32,529 nucleotides of DNA from Methylobacterium sp. J-026 (GCF_022829585.1 NZ_JAKSYC010000282.1:1-32529); one strand, 5' to 3'; shown: positions 6,863 to 15,255, counted from the stretch's first letter. Made by a program: numbers and translations. The notes: generated by a model not told the origin, from the letters alone.

Positions 6863-8396
6863 GCGAGCTCGGGCTGTAGAACGGCTCGTGCCGCGACGGG
6901 TCGATGTAGTCCGCGTAGAAGCGTTTCGCGTGCGGCAGCAGAGCCTTAGAGAGCTGGCGCCGCTCGACCTCGTCGTCCGAGAGCGCCCGCGACAGGTCGT
7001 CATGGAGGGCCTTCAGGGCGGCGTCGCGATCGACCCGGGTGAAGCGCCCGTCGGCGTAGAGCACCTCGCCCTCGCACAGCACCGTGGTGACGCCGCCGGT
7101 CTTGGCCCGCTGGATCACCGCGTCGAGGAGCGGCGTCTCCGGGTCGAGGTAGGGATAGGCGATCTGGTCCCAGTCGATCAGGACGAGGTCGGCGCCTTTG
7201 CCGACCTCGATCGTGCCCAGGCCGTCGCCGTAGGGGGTGGTGCGGGCGCCGCCGACGGTCGCCATGCGCAGCACCTGGGCCATGCTCGGCACACCGGCCT
7301 CGTCCATGCCGGGCACCCGGTGGGCGCGCAGCACGAGGCGCATCTCCTGGAGCATGTCGCGGTCGTCGTTGATGCCGGCCTCATCGAGGCCGATCGCCGT
7401 GTTGATCCCCTTGGCCTCGAAGCGGTTGAGCGCCGCTACGCCGGAGCGCAGCCGGAAGTTCGACGAGCAATTGTGGCAGATGCAGGTGCCGGTCGCGGCG
7501 ACCCGGTCGATGTCGGACTCGTTGAGCCAGACGCCGTGGCCCAGTGTCAGGCGGGGCCCGAGCATGCCGAACCGGTCGAGATATTCGAGCGCGGTGCCGC
7601 CCCCGCGCTTCTCCGCATAGGCCTTCTGGTAAGCCGTCTCGACGAGATGCATGTGCATCGGCACGTCGTAGGCTTCGGATAGACCTGCCAAGCCTTCGAG
7701 GGCCGCGTCGGAGCACCAGTGGAGGTTGGCGGGGGCGAGCTGGATCTTCGCACGCGAGGCGCTCTCCTGGCCGGCATGCAGGCTGCGAAACAGGGAGAAA
7801 TTGTCCTCCAGGGACATCTGGAAACGCTCGAACCAGCGCTTCATCGGGTCTTGCAGCGGCGCCGGCAGGCTCGCCACGAAATCCATGTCGGCCTGGTAGA
7901 CGAGGCGGTTCTGGTCGCGCACCGCGAAGCAGTACGAGACCCGCATGCCGATGTCGCGATAGGCGCGCAGCACCTCGTTGGACCGCGCCTCGACCTCCTC
8001 CAGGCTGCCGGGCATCCAGCCATGGATGTGCTGGACCGTGGTGATCCCGGAGCCCACCATCTCAAAGGCCGAGTACAGGGTGTCGAGGTAGAGGTTCAGG
8101 TTGCGCGCCACCATGCGGGTGACGAACCACAGCTCCAGGGGCATGTCGGGGGAGCCGAGCTGCACCGGCGTCAGGCCGACATGGTGGTGGCCGTTGACGA
8201 AGCCCGGCAGCAGGATCTCGCGGCCGGAGCCGATCACGGGGGCGTCGGGGTAGCGCGCGTGCAGGTCCGCGTAGGTGCCGACCGCCTCGATCACGCCGTC
8301 CTTCTGCAGCACCGCCCCGTCGGCGATCTCCTCCCAGCAATCGTGGTCGAGGGTGCGGGTGATCATCCGCCGGCTGCGGATCAGCGATGTGGCCAT
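6855..8396 (-). CDS. amidohydrolase-superfamily deaminase/hydrolase
   Basis: The 513-residue enzyme belongs to the metal-dependent amidohydrolase superfamily, in the group of cytosine/guanine/S-adenosylhomocysteine deaminases, SsnA and Atz/Trz-type hydrolases. The metal ligands can be traced. His70 and His72 lie in GFVNGHHHVG. His250 lies in PMHMHLVE with Glu253 three residues on. His287 is in LTLGHGVW and Asp338 in IGLDEAGIND. The C-terminal part has the GTIEVGKGADLVLID return to the small beta domain. The family removes amino or halide groups from N-heterocycles or hydrolyses cyclic amides; the substrate here is not predictable. It is cytoplasmic. It sits 29 bases after the ATPase gene and overlaps the racemase-like gene, so it probably acts on the imported compound. 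Confidence 0.85.
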   Translation of the reverse strand: MATSLIRSRRMITRTLDHDCWEEIADGAVLQKDGVIEAVGTYADLHARYPDAPVIGSGREILLPGFVNGHHHVGLTPVQLGSPDMPLELWFVTRMVARNLNLYLDTLYSAFEMVGSGITTVQHIHGWMPGSLEEVEARSNEVLRAYRDIGMRVSYCFAVRDQNRLVYQADMDFVASLPAPLQDPMKRWFERFQMSLEDNFSLFRSLHAGQESASRAKIQLAPANLHWCSDAALEGLAGLSEAYDVPMHMHLVETAYQKAYAEKRGGGTALEYLDRFGMLGPRLTLGHGVWLNESDIDRVAATGTCICHNCSSNFRLRSGVAALNRFEAKGINTAIGLDEAGINDDRDMLQEMRLVLRAHRVPGMDEAGVPSMAQVLRMATVGGARTTPYGDGLGTIEVGKGADLVLIDWDQIAYPYLDPETPLLDAVIQRAKTGGVTTVLCEGEVLYADGRFTRVDRDAALKALHDDLSRALSDDEVERRQLSKALLPHAKRFYADYIDPSRHEPFYSPSSRV

Positions 8397-8425
8397 GGTC
8401 GGGTCCGTCTCGATCGGAAATAGGG

Positions 8426-9232
8426 TCAGACGAGCGCTTCCTGCTCGGCGAAGGCCCGGTCGACCTCGTCGCGCAGGTGCTCGGTGAGATGCCGGCGCAT
8501 CGCCTCGGCCTCGGGGGAGAACGGGTCGCGCGGGCGGGGCAGATCGTTGCGGACGATCGTCTTGATCCGCCCGGGGCGGGCGGTGAACACCACCACCCGG
8601 TCGGCGAGCGCCACCGCCTCGTCGATGTGGTGGGTCACGAACAGCACCGAGGCGCCGCTGTCGCGCCAGACGTCGAGCAGGAAGTCCTGCATCTTCTGGC
8701 GGGTCTGGACGTCGAGCGCCGCGAAGGGCTCGTCCATCAGCAGCACCTTCGGGCGCATGGCCAGCGCCCGCGCCACCGCCACACGCTGGCGCATGCCGCC
8801 CGACAATTCATCCGGCCGCTTGTCGAAGGCCTCGGCGAGGCCGACCCGCTGGAGCGCCGCACGGGCGACGCTGCGGCGCTCGGCCTCCGGCACGCCCTTC
8901 AGCGACAGGCCGAAGCTGACATTCTGCCAGACGCTGAGCCAGGGCAGCAGCGAGGTCTCCTGGAAGATCAGGCTGCGCTCGGGGGAGGGGCCTGTGACCG
9001 GCGCGCCGAAGGCCAGGAGCTCGCCCCCGGAGGCGGGTTCGAGCCCGGCGATCAGGTAGAGCAGCGTGCTCTTCCCGCAGCCCGAGGGTCCGAGGAACAC
9101 CACGAACTCTCCGGGCCGCACGGTCAGGTCGATGTCGCGCAGGGCCTCGTGGGCACGGGCGGTGCCGGCCGCCCAGACCTTGGCGACGCTGCGGCAGGCG
9201 ACGGCGTCGACGGACGCGACGTCAGAGCCCAA
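8426..9232 (-). CDS. ABC transporter ATPase, NitT/TauT/SsuB type
   Basis: The 268-residue ATP-binding subunit energises uptake by the permease and binding protein encoded just upstream. Walker A is GPSGCGKST (48-56), the Q-loop Gln is at 91 in IFQETSLLPW, the signature is LSGGM (143-147), Walker B is VLLMDEP (163-169) and the switch His is His201. IFQE..LLPW is characteristic of the nitrate/taurine/alkanesulfonate importer subfamily. The first residues are encoded from TTG 9232, overlapping the permease gene by 11 bases. No ATG or GTG lies in frame nearby, so the TTG is accepted. All catalytic motifs are intact, unlike the homologous gene at 19166. Confidence 0.92.
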   Translation of the reverse strand: MGSDVASVDAVACRSVAKVWAAGTARAHEALRDIDLTVRPGEFVVFLGPSGCGKSTLLYLIAGLEPASGGELLAFGAPVTGPSPERSLIFQETSLLPWLSVWQNVSFGLSLKGVPEAERRSVARAALQRVGLAEAFDKRPDELSGGMRQRVAVARALAMRPKVLLMDEPFAALDVQTRQKMQDFLLDVWRDSGASVLFVTHHIDEAVALADRVVVFTARPGRIKTIVRNDLPRPRDPFSPEAEAMRRHLTEHLRDEVDRAFAEQEALV

Positions 9233-10148
9233 GGGAGGACCCCGCGTCGCGCGGCAGCCAGTAGAGCATCCGCCGCTGGACCACCCGGAACAGCAGGTCG
9301 AAGGCGAAGCCGAGCAGGCCGATCAGCGTGATGGTGAAGAACACGAGCGACGGGTTGAAGGTGTTGCGGGCTAGCATGATCACTTGGCCCAGCCCGTAGC
9401 CGACGCCGGTCGCCTCGGCGACGAGCACCACCATCCAGGCCCCGAACAGGTTAAGGCGCAGCACCGCCAGCAGCCCCGGCAGGATCGCAGGCACGATCAC
9501 CCGCGCGTAGATCTGACGCTTCGACGCCCCCATGGTCCGGGCGACGTTGATGTAGTTCCGGTTGACCCCGTCGATCTGGTGGATGGTCGACAGGACCATC
9601 GTGAAGAACAGGGCGATGAACACCATGAAGATCGCCGGGGCGTTGCCGATTCCGAACATGAAGATCGCCACCGGCAGCCACGCGATCGGCGAGACCGGCG
9701 CCAGCAGCGTGATGGTCGGCAGGGTCAGGCGCTCGAACAGGACGACGTAGCGGATCGCCACACCGACCAGGATTGACAGGGTCGCGGCCAGGAACAGGCC
9801 CGCCAGCACCCGGCCCGTGGAGGCGAGCACCGTGATCAGGACCGCCATGGCGGGGCTCGGGCCGGCGTTCATGCCGGTGCCGATCTGCCAGCGCTGGGCG
9901 GTGTTAAAGAAGCGCGCCTGCTCGACGAGGTTGCCGAGGAAGATGTGCGGCGGCGGCAGCAGCTTGGCGTCGGCGATGCCGAACGCCCAGAGCAGCTCCC
10001 ACAGGCCGGCGAAGCAGCCAACCGAGACCAGCATCCAGCCGGTCCGCTGCAGGAGCGGGACGAAGCCCTCGGGCAGCGCGAGGCGCTGACCGAACGGGAG
10101 GCGCGGCCGGACCTGCGGGACGGCGGCGCGGGCGAGATCCACGGCCAT
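9222..10148 (-). CDS. ABC transporter permease, NitT/TauT type
   Basis: This 308-residue inner-membrane subunit of a binding-protein-dependent importer begins with a cytoplasmic arm of about 35 residues. Hydrophobic segments follow, near residues 38-55, 104-126, 144-165, 169-190, 225-245 and 270-290. The loop that docks the ATPase is recognisable as NVARTMGASKRQ with the following IVPAILPG, the EAA-type motif. ATG 10148 lies four bases after the stop of the binding-protein gene, and the 3' end overlaps the ATPase gene. The order binding protein, permease, ATPase, amidohydrolase, racemase-like protein suggests one transcription unit for import and first-step degradation. Confidence 0.9.
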   Translation of the reverse strand: MAVDLARAAVPQVRPRLPFGQRLALPEGFVPLLQRTGWMLVSVGCFAGLWELLWAFGIADAKLLPPPHIFLGNLVEQARFFNTAQRWQIGTGMNAGPSPAMAVLITVLASTGRVLAGLFLAATLSILVGVAIRYVVLFERLTLPTITLLAPVSPIAWLPVAIFMFGIGNAPAIFMVFIALFFTMVLSTIHQIDGVNRNYINVARTMGASKRQIYARVIVPAILPGLLAVLRLNLFGAWMVVLVAEATGVGYGLGQVIMLARNTFNPSLVFFTITLIGLLGFAFDLLFRVVQRRMLYWLPRDAGSSLGL

Positions 10149-10152
10149 CCGC

Positions 10153-11205
10153 TCAGGCCGATTTCAGCTTGAGCTTGCCGTAGAGATCCGGGTTCTCGGC
10201 GATGACCTGCTCCAACAGGGTCCAGTCGATCGCGTCGCGGCCAGGCTTCTTCTTGATGTAGCCCATCTCGGCGACGGAATCGGTCCGGTCGAGGATGAAC
10301 TGCGTCTGGTTGCGGGCGTCCACCACCGAGGGCTGCCGGCCCATGGCGAGCTGAGCGTTGCTCATGGAGGTCTTGTAGTAGGAGCCGACGAGCGTGTTCA
10401 GGGCGGACTGGGGATCGCTCTCGGCCAGGGCCTGGGCCGTCATCATGCCCTTGATCAGGGCTTTGACGGCGCCGGGATTCTTGGCGATCAGCTCGTCACG
10501 CACGGCGAGCACGCAATCGGTGTAGCCCTTGCCGTAGATGTCGGTGCCGTCGGAGAGCTTGACCGCGCCCTTCACGTCGGTGAGGAGCGCCGTGCCGTAG
10601 GGCTCGATCGTCGAGATGATGTCCAGGGCACCGGCGCGGAACGCCTCCACGGCCTCCGGGGTCGAGCCCATGTAGCGGACCGTGATGTCCTTGAAGGCGA
10701 CGCCGTTCTTCTTCAGCCAGTCGTAGGGCAGCACCTCCAGCGTATCGAGTTGGAAGGTGCCGAGCGTCTTGCCCTTGAGCTTCCCCGGGCTGTCGAGGCC
10801 GGGCTGGGCCACGAGCACGCAGCCCTCGATGCCGCCGCCGGCCACTATCTTGACCGGGGCGCCGGCGTCGTAGAGCGCCATGAAGCTCGTATAGGGCATC
10901 ACGCCGGCATCGACTTGGCCCATGCCGAGGAAGGTGACCTGATCCGAGAAGGTCGGCGTGTTGACGAAGTCGATGGTGAGGCCGTCATCCTTGGCAAGCT
11001 GCATCGCCTCGGCGAGGAAGAAGTTGAGGTTGCAGAAGCCGGTCCCGTGCGTCGCCCGGATGCCGGTGGCCGCCGAGGCCGGGCTGCTCAGGCCTGGGCC
11101 CAACGCCAGGGTGAGCGCCGCGCCGGTGCCGCCGAGGAAGCGCCTGCGGCTGGGCTTGAACCGCGAGAAGTCTGGGACGCGATAATCGCCGTGGCGGTCG
11201 CACAT
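10153..11205 (-). CDS. ABC transporter substrate-binding protein, Tat-exported
   Basis: The 350-residue periplasmic receptor of the importer encoded downstream carries a twin-arginine signal (SRRRFLGG, 19-26), a hydrophobic stretch and an ASA cleavage site near 45, so it is probably folded before export. The mature part has the features of NMT1/SsuA/TauA-like receptors: GFCNLNFFLAEA near the start, MGQVDAGVMPY and LKGKTLGTFQLDT. GAGGAGAG lies about 8 bases before ATG 11205. It is the first gene of the operon and the promoter should lie in 11206-11350. Ligands of this family include sulfonates, nitrate, pyrimidine precursors and aromatic acids; which one applies here is not visible. Confidence 0.9.
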   Translation of the reverse strand: MCDRHGDYRVPDFSRFKPSRRRFLGGTGAALTLALGPGLSSPASAATGIRATHGTGFCNLNFFLAEAMQLAKDDGLTIDFVNTPTFSDQVTFLGMGQVDAGVMPYTSFMALYDAGAPVKIVAGGGIEGCVLVAQPGLDSPGKLKGKTLGTFQLDTLEVLPYDWLKKNGVAFKDITVRYMGSTPEAVEAFRAGALDIISTIEPYGTALLTDVKGAVKLSDGTDIYGKGYTDCVLAVRDELIAKNPGAVKALIKGMMTAQALAESDPQSALNTLVGSYYKTSMSNAQLAMGRQPSVVDARNQTQFILDRTDSVAEMGYIKKKPGRDAIDWTLLEQVIAENPDLYGKLKLKSA

Positions 11206-11839
11206 ATCGACTCTCCTCAGAGGGCGGATCGCACGACCCGCCGGATTACGTGCCGATGGTGAAACGGAGGGATCGGAACTCGGGACAGGCTCTAGGCAGT
11301 CGCGGAGATCCGGTCGCCCGGCACCTCACCACATCGACGGCACGCCAACCTTTAGCTGCCGCCGGAGCGACGCTGCGCTGGCAAATGAGAACCAAGAAGC
11401 GTGCCAAATGTGGGGATCGACCGTATTGGCCGCGCTTGACCTGTCCGCCTCACGGAGCTCGTAGTCAGCAGGCTCGCCGGGGACACCCCGCTTCTCGCGG
11501 GGCTGTCGACATCACGCGACGTAGCCCGGTCGCTTGCTGGCGCCGATAGCGAGGGTCGAGCGCCCGCAAGCTGTCCTTTCGGGCATCCGGAAGAGGCGCT
11601 ATCGAACCGTCGGCTTTTCAGGCTAACCTTCTCCGAAGCGGATTGGCGGCTTTCGGCCAGTTTCGGTCTTGCCAGTAGGCTCGGCGGGATGACTGGGGTG
11701 GGTAGTTTGCTGCCGGTCTGCTTTTGGGAAACCAGACGTTGGCTCGGATCGCGGTGGGTATCGTCTATCCCCGGTGCAGGGATGACGCTTGCCATGGTCG
11801 GACCTTCGTCGAACGCAACGGGCGGAGGGCGCCGCTCCT
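11206..11839. other. intergenic region, probable operon promoter plus kinase 3' flank
   Basis: These 634 bases lie between the binding-protein gene and the end of the histidine kinase gene, both on the minus strand. The frames that cross it are arginine- and serine-rich, read like shadow translation and have no family resemblance. The promoter of the transport operon must lie here, but no -35/-10 pair can be called with confidence. The part at 11600-11680 contains short CGGCTTTCGGCC-type motifs common in decayed intergenic repeats of this order. Confidence 0.4.
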
Positions 11840-13207
11840 CTACGAACCCGCTGAAGTCGGGAACGCTTCACGCGGCATCGTGACCGTCGCGCGCAACCCT
11901 CCGTTTGGGCGATTCGCCAACGTGATGTCACCGCCATGGGCCCTGATCGCGGAACGAGCGATGGCGAGCCCAAGACCAGTACCGCCCGTTTCGTCGCTGC
12001 GCGACGCGTCGAGCCGGGCGAAGGGGGCGAACATGTCCTCGATACGGTCCGGCGGTATGCCGGGGCCGTCGTCGTCTACGAGGATGCAGACCTCCGTGTC
12101 GTGGTCCTCGAGGGTGATCCGAGCCCGGCCGCCATAGCGCACGGCGTTCTCTGCCAGATTGTCGAGGGCACGTCGCAGCACCGGCTCGCGTCCGTGGAAC
12201 GGAAGTGACGGCGGCGCATCCACCACGACATCCCGGCCGAGCACGCGGTGGTCGTCGGCCAGGGTCCGCGCGACGGCACCGAGGTCAAGGCGGCTGCCGC
12301 GTCCCTCGGAGGCGTCCTCCCGCGCGAAGGCGAGCGTAATCTCCACCGTCCGCTGCATGGTGGTAAGCGTCCGCACCATCGCCTCGCGCAACGCGGTATC
12401 CTCAACCATCTCTGCCCTGAGCCACAGGGACGCGATGGGCGTGCGCAGGTCGTGACTGATCGCCGCCAGCATTCGCGTCCGGTCCGCGACGAACGCCCGC
12501 GAGCGAGCCTGCATCAGGTTGAACGCCGCCGTCATCGTCCGCAGTTCGCTGGGGCCGCGCTCGGGCAGGGGTTCGAAAGCGGCGCCGCGACCGGCCATCT
12601 CGGCGGCCTTCGCGAGGCTCGTCACCGGCCCAACGATCCCGCGCCTAGCGACAGAGACGACGCCGAGCACCGCGACGACGCTCGCCAGGATCTGGATGAG
12701 CCCGACACGCATCCACGGTGGGGTCCGCAGCGCGAGCGGAGCCTCCGCATTGAGCCAGCGTCCGTCATCGAGCCTGACGGAAACGCGCAGGGCCTGGGGC
12801 CTGTCGGCGATACGATCGGAGGCCGCCTCTCCTGTGATGTCCCGCTCGACGAGAGCGATCCGGGCTTGGCCGGCGTCGTCCTTCAGACGCCGGTCGATCC
12901 GTCGTGCAAGCCGCAACTCGTCCGCCCCCATCGCACCTTCCGGCACGAGGCTCCCGGCATCGATGGTGAAGCGGTGACGGGGGGAACCGTACGCCGCGAT
13001 GACGCTCGGGACGGTATCGGCCCGGATCGTGTCGAGCAGGCGCACCAGCGTGGCGATCCGGTCGACAACCTGGGTCCTGGCCACGGCGTGACCGATCTGG
13101 GACGACTCGTGCGTGAACATCGCGAAGGCCACGGCCTGAGCACCGACGACCGCGAGCACGAGCAGGAGCGCCAGCCGACCGCCCAGCGAGTGCGGCGTTA
13201 GCCTCAC
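11840..13207 (-). CDS. sensor histidine kinase
   Basis: This 455-residue inner-membrane kinase partners with the response regulator immediately upstream. A transmembrane helix at about 10-31, a periplasmic sensor region of about 130 residues and a second helix at about 167-187 lead into a HAMP-like linker. The dimerisation domain carries His252 in AAISHDLRTPIAS. The ATP-binding domain has N-box NLAENAVRYGG (350-360), G1 DDDGPGIP (378-385) and G2 GGTGLGLAIA (408-417). The start is GTG 13207, overlapping the regulator stop as GTGA; the longer upstream frame is regulator sequence in another frame. The EnvZ/RstB-like layout suggests sensing of an envelope or ionic signal, but the stimulus is unknown. 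Confidence 0.92.
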   Translation of the reverse strand: MRLTPHSLGGRLALLLVLAVVGAQAVAFAMFTHESSQIGHAVARTQVVDRIATLVRLLDTIRADTVPSVIAAYGSPRHRFTIDAGSLVPEGAMGADELRLARRIDRRLKDDAGQARIALVERDITGEAASDRIADRPQALRVSVRLDDGRWLNAEAPLALRTPPWMRVGLIQILASVVAVLGVVSVARRGIVGPVTSLAKAAEMAGRGAAFEPLPERGPSELRTMTAAFNLMQARSRAFVADRTRMLAAISHDLRTPIASLWLRAEMVEDTALREAMVRTLTTMQRTVEITLAFAREDASEGRGSRLDLGAVARTLADDHRVLGRDVVVDAPPSLPFHGREPVLRRALDNLAENAVRYGGRARITLEDHDTEVCILVDDDGPGIPPDRIEDMFAPFARLDASRSDETGGTGLGLAIARSAIRAHGGDITLANRPNGGLRATVTMPREAFPTSAGS

Positions 13208-13923
13208 GGTACCGTCCTCACCTCGGCGGCCAGGACATAGCCGCCGCCCCAGACCGTCTTGAGCAGGGCGGGGTTCGTCGGATCGCGCTCCAGTTTGCGC
13301 CGGAGGCGGCTGACCTGATTGTCTATGCTGCGGTCGAACGCGTCCGCGGTCCGGCCGCTCGTCAGGTCGAGGAGTTGGTCGCGCGTGAGGACGATCCGCG
13401 GATGGCTCGCCAGGACCGTGAGCAGCCGGAATTCCGCGGTGCTGAGCGCCACTGAGGTGCCGGCCTCGTCGACGAGCTCGCGCCGGTCGGTGTCCAGCGT
13501 CCACCGGTCGAACGCGGGCTTGCGCCCGTCGGCTGTGTCACGAGTACGGGGTAGCGCGCGGGTACGCCGGAGGAGGTTCTTGATGCGGGCGAGGAGCTCG
13601 CGCGGATCGAACGGCTTCGTGACGTAGTCGTCCGCCCCGATCTCCAGGCCAACGATCCGGTCGGTCTGCTCGGCCAGCGCGGTCAGAAGGATCACCGGCG
13701 TATCGCGGGCCTCGCGGATGTGGCGGCACAACGAAAGCCCGTCCTCGCCCGGCATCATCACGTCGAGGACGACGAGGTCGATAGCGCTCGTCACGAGGAC
13801 GGAACGGGCGGCCGCCGCATCGGCCGCGACACTGACCCGAATGTCATGGCGCTTCAGGTAGGCCGCGAGCGGATCGCGGATATCGCGGTGGTCGTCGACA
13901 ACCAAAACGTGCGCGTCGTCCAT
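13204..13923 (-). CDS. OmpR-family response regulator
   Basis: The 239-residue transcription regulator has a receiver domain (1-118) with acidic residues Asp10 and Asp11, phospho-acceptor Asp54 in VVLDVMMPG and Lys103 in VTKPFDP. A winged-helix DNA-binding domain (about 135-236) follows, with LSTAEFRLLTVL, SIDNQVSRLRRKLE and the wing VWGGGYVL. ATG 13923 is preceded by GGGAGGAAGG; an upstream in-frame extension has no ribosome site. It is co-transcribed with the kinase. The adjacent divergent genes for small secreted proteins and the direct repeat at 14018-14060 make that promoter its most likely target. Confidence 0.93.
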   Translation of the reverse strand: MDDAHVLVVDDHRDIRDPLAAYLKRHDIRVSVAADAAAARSVLVTSAIDLVVLDVMMPGEDGLSLCRHIREARDTPVILLTALAEQTDRIVGLEIGADDYVTKPFDPRELLARIKNLLRRTRALPRTRDTADGRKPAFDRWTLDTDRRELVDEAGTSVALSTAEFRLLTVLASHPRIVLTRDQLLDLTSGRTADAFDRSIDNQVSRLRRKLERDPTNPALLKTVWGGGYVLAAEVRTVP

Positions 13924-14017
13924 GTCCCTTCCTCCCGAGCACGGGATGTAACGCCCCGGGCCGCCCGCAGCGTCGAAAAGATGTCGCGAATTGTATCGGT
14001 CAGCTCGGATCCGCGAC

Positions 14018-14060
14018 CGCCTGCGACACATCTGAGCCATCCCGGCAAACGCCTGCGACA
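14018..14060. promoter_or_regulatory. 11-base direct repeat, candidate response-regulator site
   Basis: CGCCTGCGACA occurs at 14018-14028 and again, identical, at 14050-14060. The start-to-start distance is 32 bases, about three helical turns. The pair lies in the 187-base control region between the divergent response-regulator gene and the first small secreted-protein gene, 50 bases before the latter's ATG. OmpR-type regulators bind direct repeats on one face of the helix, so this is a plausible operator for the adjacent system. That assignment is an inference. Confidence 0.45.
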
Positions 14061-14110
14061 GGTGGATGAGATGGTCTGTCCATCGCAACCGACCATCGGA
14101 GGACGAGACG

Positions 14111-14422
14111 ATGACGACGCGAACGGTGCTGAGGCGCCTTATGTCGGCAACGCTGCTGTTGGCTGGACTTGCTGCTCCCCTGGCGACCGCAGGCGTAGCC
14201 GAAGCCCGCGACGGCTGCGGCCTCGGGTTCCACCGCGGGTTCTACGGCGTTTGCCGTCCTAACCTCGGGCCGAGACCATTCTACGCCCCTTATGCCTACC
14301 GGCCGGCCTTCTACGGTCCGCGTCGCTTCGGCTGGGGCGGCCCTCGCTGGCACCGCTGGGGCGGATACCGCCACGTCGGATGGCGTGGGGGATGGCGCGG
14401 CGGTTGGCATCGCCACTGGTGA
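14111..14422 (+). CDS. secreted GCG_CRPN-type Gly/Trp/Arg-rich protein
   Basis: The 103-residue protein starts at ATG 14111 after GGACGAGACG; an in-frame ATG 45 bases earlier is less likely. Residues 1-32 form a Sec signal peptide (LLLAGLAAPLATAGVAEA). The mature start carries GCGLGFHRGFYGVCRPN (35-51), the signature of the GCG_CRPN prefix-to-repeats proteins of Methylobacterium and related bacteria. The two cysteines could pair. The remainder is rich in Tyr, Pro, Arg, Gly and Trp (WGGPRWHRWGGY, then WRGGWRGGWHRHW), implying a disordered, positively charged or metal-binding surface protein. Function is unknown. The flanking EF-hand gene and two-component genes suggest an envelope response unit. 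Confidence 0.75.
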   Translation: MTTRTVLRRLMSATLLLAGLAAPLATAGVAEARDGCGLGFHRGFYGVCRPNLGPRPFYAPYAYRPAFYGPRRFGWGGPRWHRWGGYRHVGWRGGWRGGWHRHW

Positions 14423-14503
14423 CGGGAGTTTTCGGCGGTCCGACGCTCGGTGACGTGGCGTTCAGCCCGTCATCGAGGTCCTTCATCTATGAGAGGTCCA
14501 CGC

Positions 14504-14902
14504 ATGACCAAGAGAACCGTTTCCCTGACGCTTGCGGTGTTCCTCGCAACCACGGGCGCCTACGCCCAGGCACTCTCGAACGCGCCTTCGCCATCTGGTG
14601 ACCATGCGGCCGCCGGCGTCGATTTGGCCACTTTTCAGGCGAGACACCTGAAGCGGCTGATGCGGGCCGACGCCGATCACGACGGCCGGATCAGCAGGGC
14701 GGAGTGGACGGCATGGTGGGAGGCACATCCCGGAAAGGGGCCATCCGACCCGGCAGGCCGATTTCGGGCCATCGATGCGGACGGCAACGGCTTCCTCACT
14801 GCACAGGAGGTCGATGCGGTGTCCACCAAGCGCTTCGCCCGGCTCGACGTCGACCATGACGGGCATGTCAGCCGAGCCGAGCGTCCCTGCCGCGTCAAGT
14901 AA
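14504..14902 (+). CDS. exported EF-hand calcium-binding protein
   Basis: The 132-residue protein begins with a signal peptide (TVSLTLAVFLATTGAYAQA) and contains three EF-hand loops: DADHDGRISRAE (55-66), DADGNGFLTAQE (91-102) and DVDHDGHVSRAE (115-126). In each loop Asp occupies positions 1, 3 and (or Asn) 5, and Glu position 12, so all three look able to bind calcium. It is probably a periplasmic calcium buffer or sensor. ATG 14504 is preceded by GAGAGG. The gene lies 81 bases after one GCG_CRPN gene and 83 before another and is probably expressed with them. A role in calcium-dependent envelope homeostasis is inferred. Confidence 0.85.
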   Translation: MTKRTVSLTLAVFLATTGAYAQALSNAPSPSGDHAAAGVDLATFQARHLKRLMRADADHDGRISRAEWTAWWEAHPGKGPSDPAGRFRAIDADGNGFLTAQEVDAVSTKRFARLDVDHDGHVSRAERPCRVK

Positions 14903-14985
14903 TCCGAGCTGTGCCTAGCCCGGTCCGGCGACGTCTACAGCGGCAACCCGGTCGAAACGGCTTGCTCACTTAGAAAGGTATCAAA

Positions 14986-15255
14986 ATGAGGATCACTAAT
15001 TTGATCGTCGCCGCGGCTACGTCCATGCTCATCGCCGGCCAAGCCCAGGCGCTGCCGATGGCGGCCCCCGGGTTGGGCCCTGATGCGCCCATCGTCCAGG
15101 TTCGCGGCGGTTGCGGCTTCGGCGCCCATCGCGGAGGCTTCGGCGGCTGCAGGCTCAATCGAGGACCGCGGGGCGCCATGCGGGCGATGACGGGGGCTCC
15201 GCGTGGTAGCCCGCCCGGGCTCTATCGAGGCCCCGCCGGCCGTTGCCATCGCTGA
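14986..15255 (+). CDS. second secreted GCG_CRPN-type protein
   Basis: This 89-residue protein has a signal peptide (MRITNLIVAAATSMLIAGQAQA) and a mature region containing GCGFGAHRGGFGGCRLN (42-58), the same cysteine-bracketed prefix as the protein at 14111 but with CRLN for CRPN. It is followed by a short Gly/Pro/Arg-rich tail ending in RGPAGRCHR. GAAAGG lies about 8 bases before ATG 14986. The tail is shorter than in the first copy and has no Trp repeats, so the two are diverged paralogues sharing only the prefix. Function is unknown. Confidence 0.7.
   Translation: MRITNLIVAAATSMLIAGQAQALPMAAPGLGPDAPIVQVRGGCGFGAHRGGFGGCRLNRGPRGAMRAMTGAPRGSPPGLYRGPAGRCHR

Noticed and set aside
11352..11973. 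Short minus-strand frames between the binding-protein gene and the kinase
   Set aside because: Serine/arginine/proline-rich with no ribosome site and no family resemblance; part overlaps the kinase 3' end.
12248..13201. 317-codon plus-strand frame inside the histidine kinase gene
   Set aside because: It is an antisense shadow: Arg/Gly/His-rich translation, no domains, and the kinase frame is complete.
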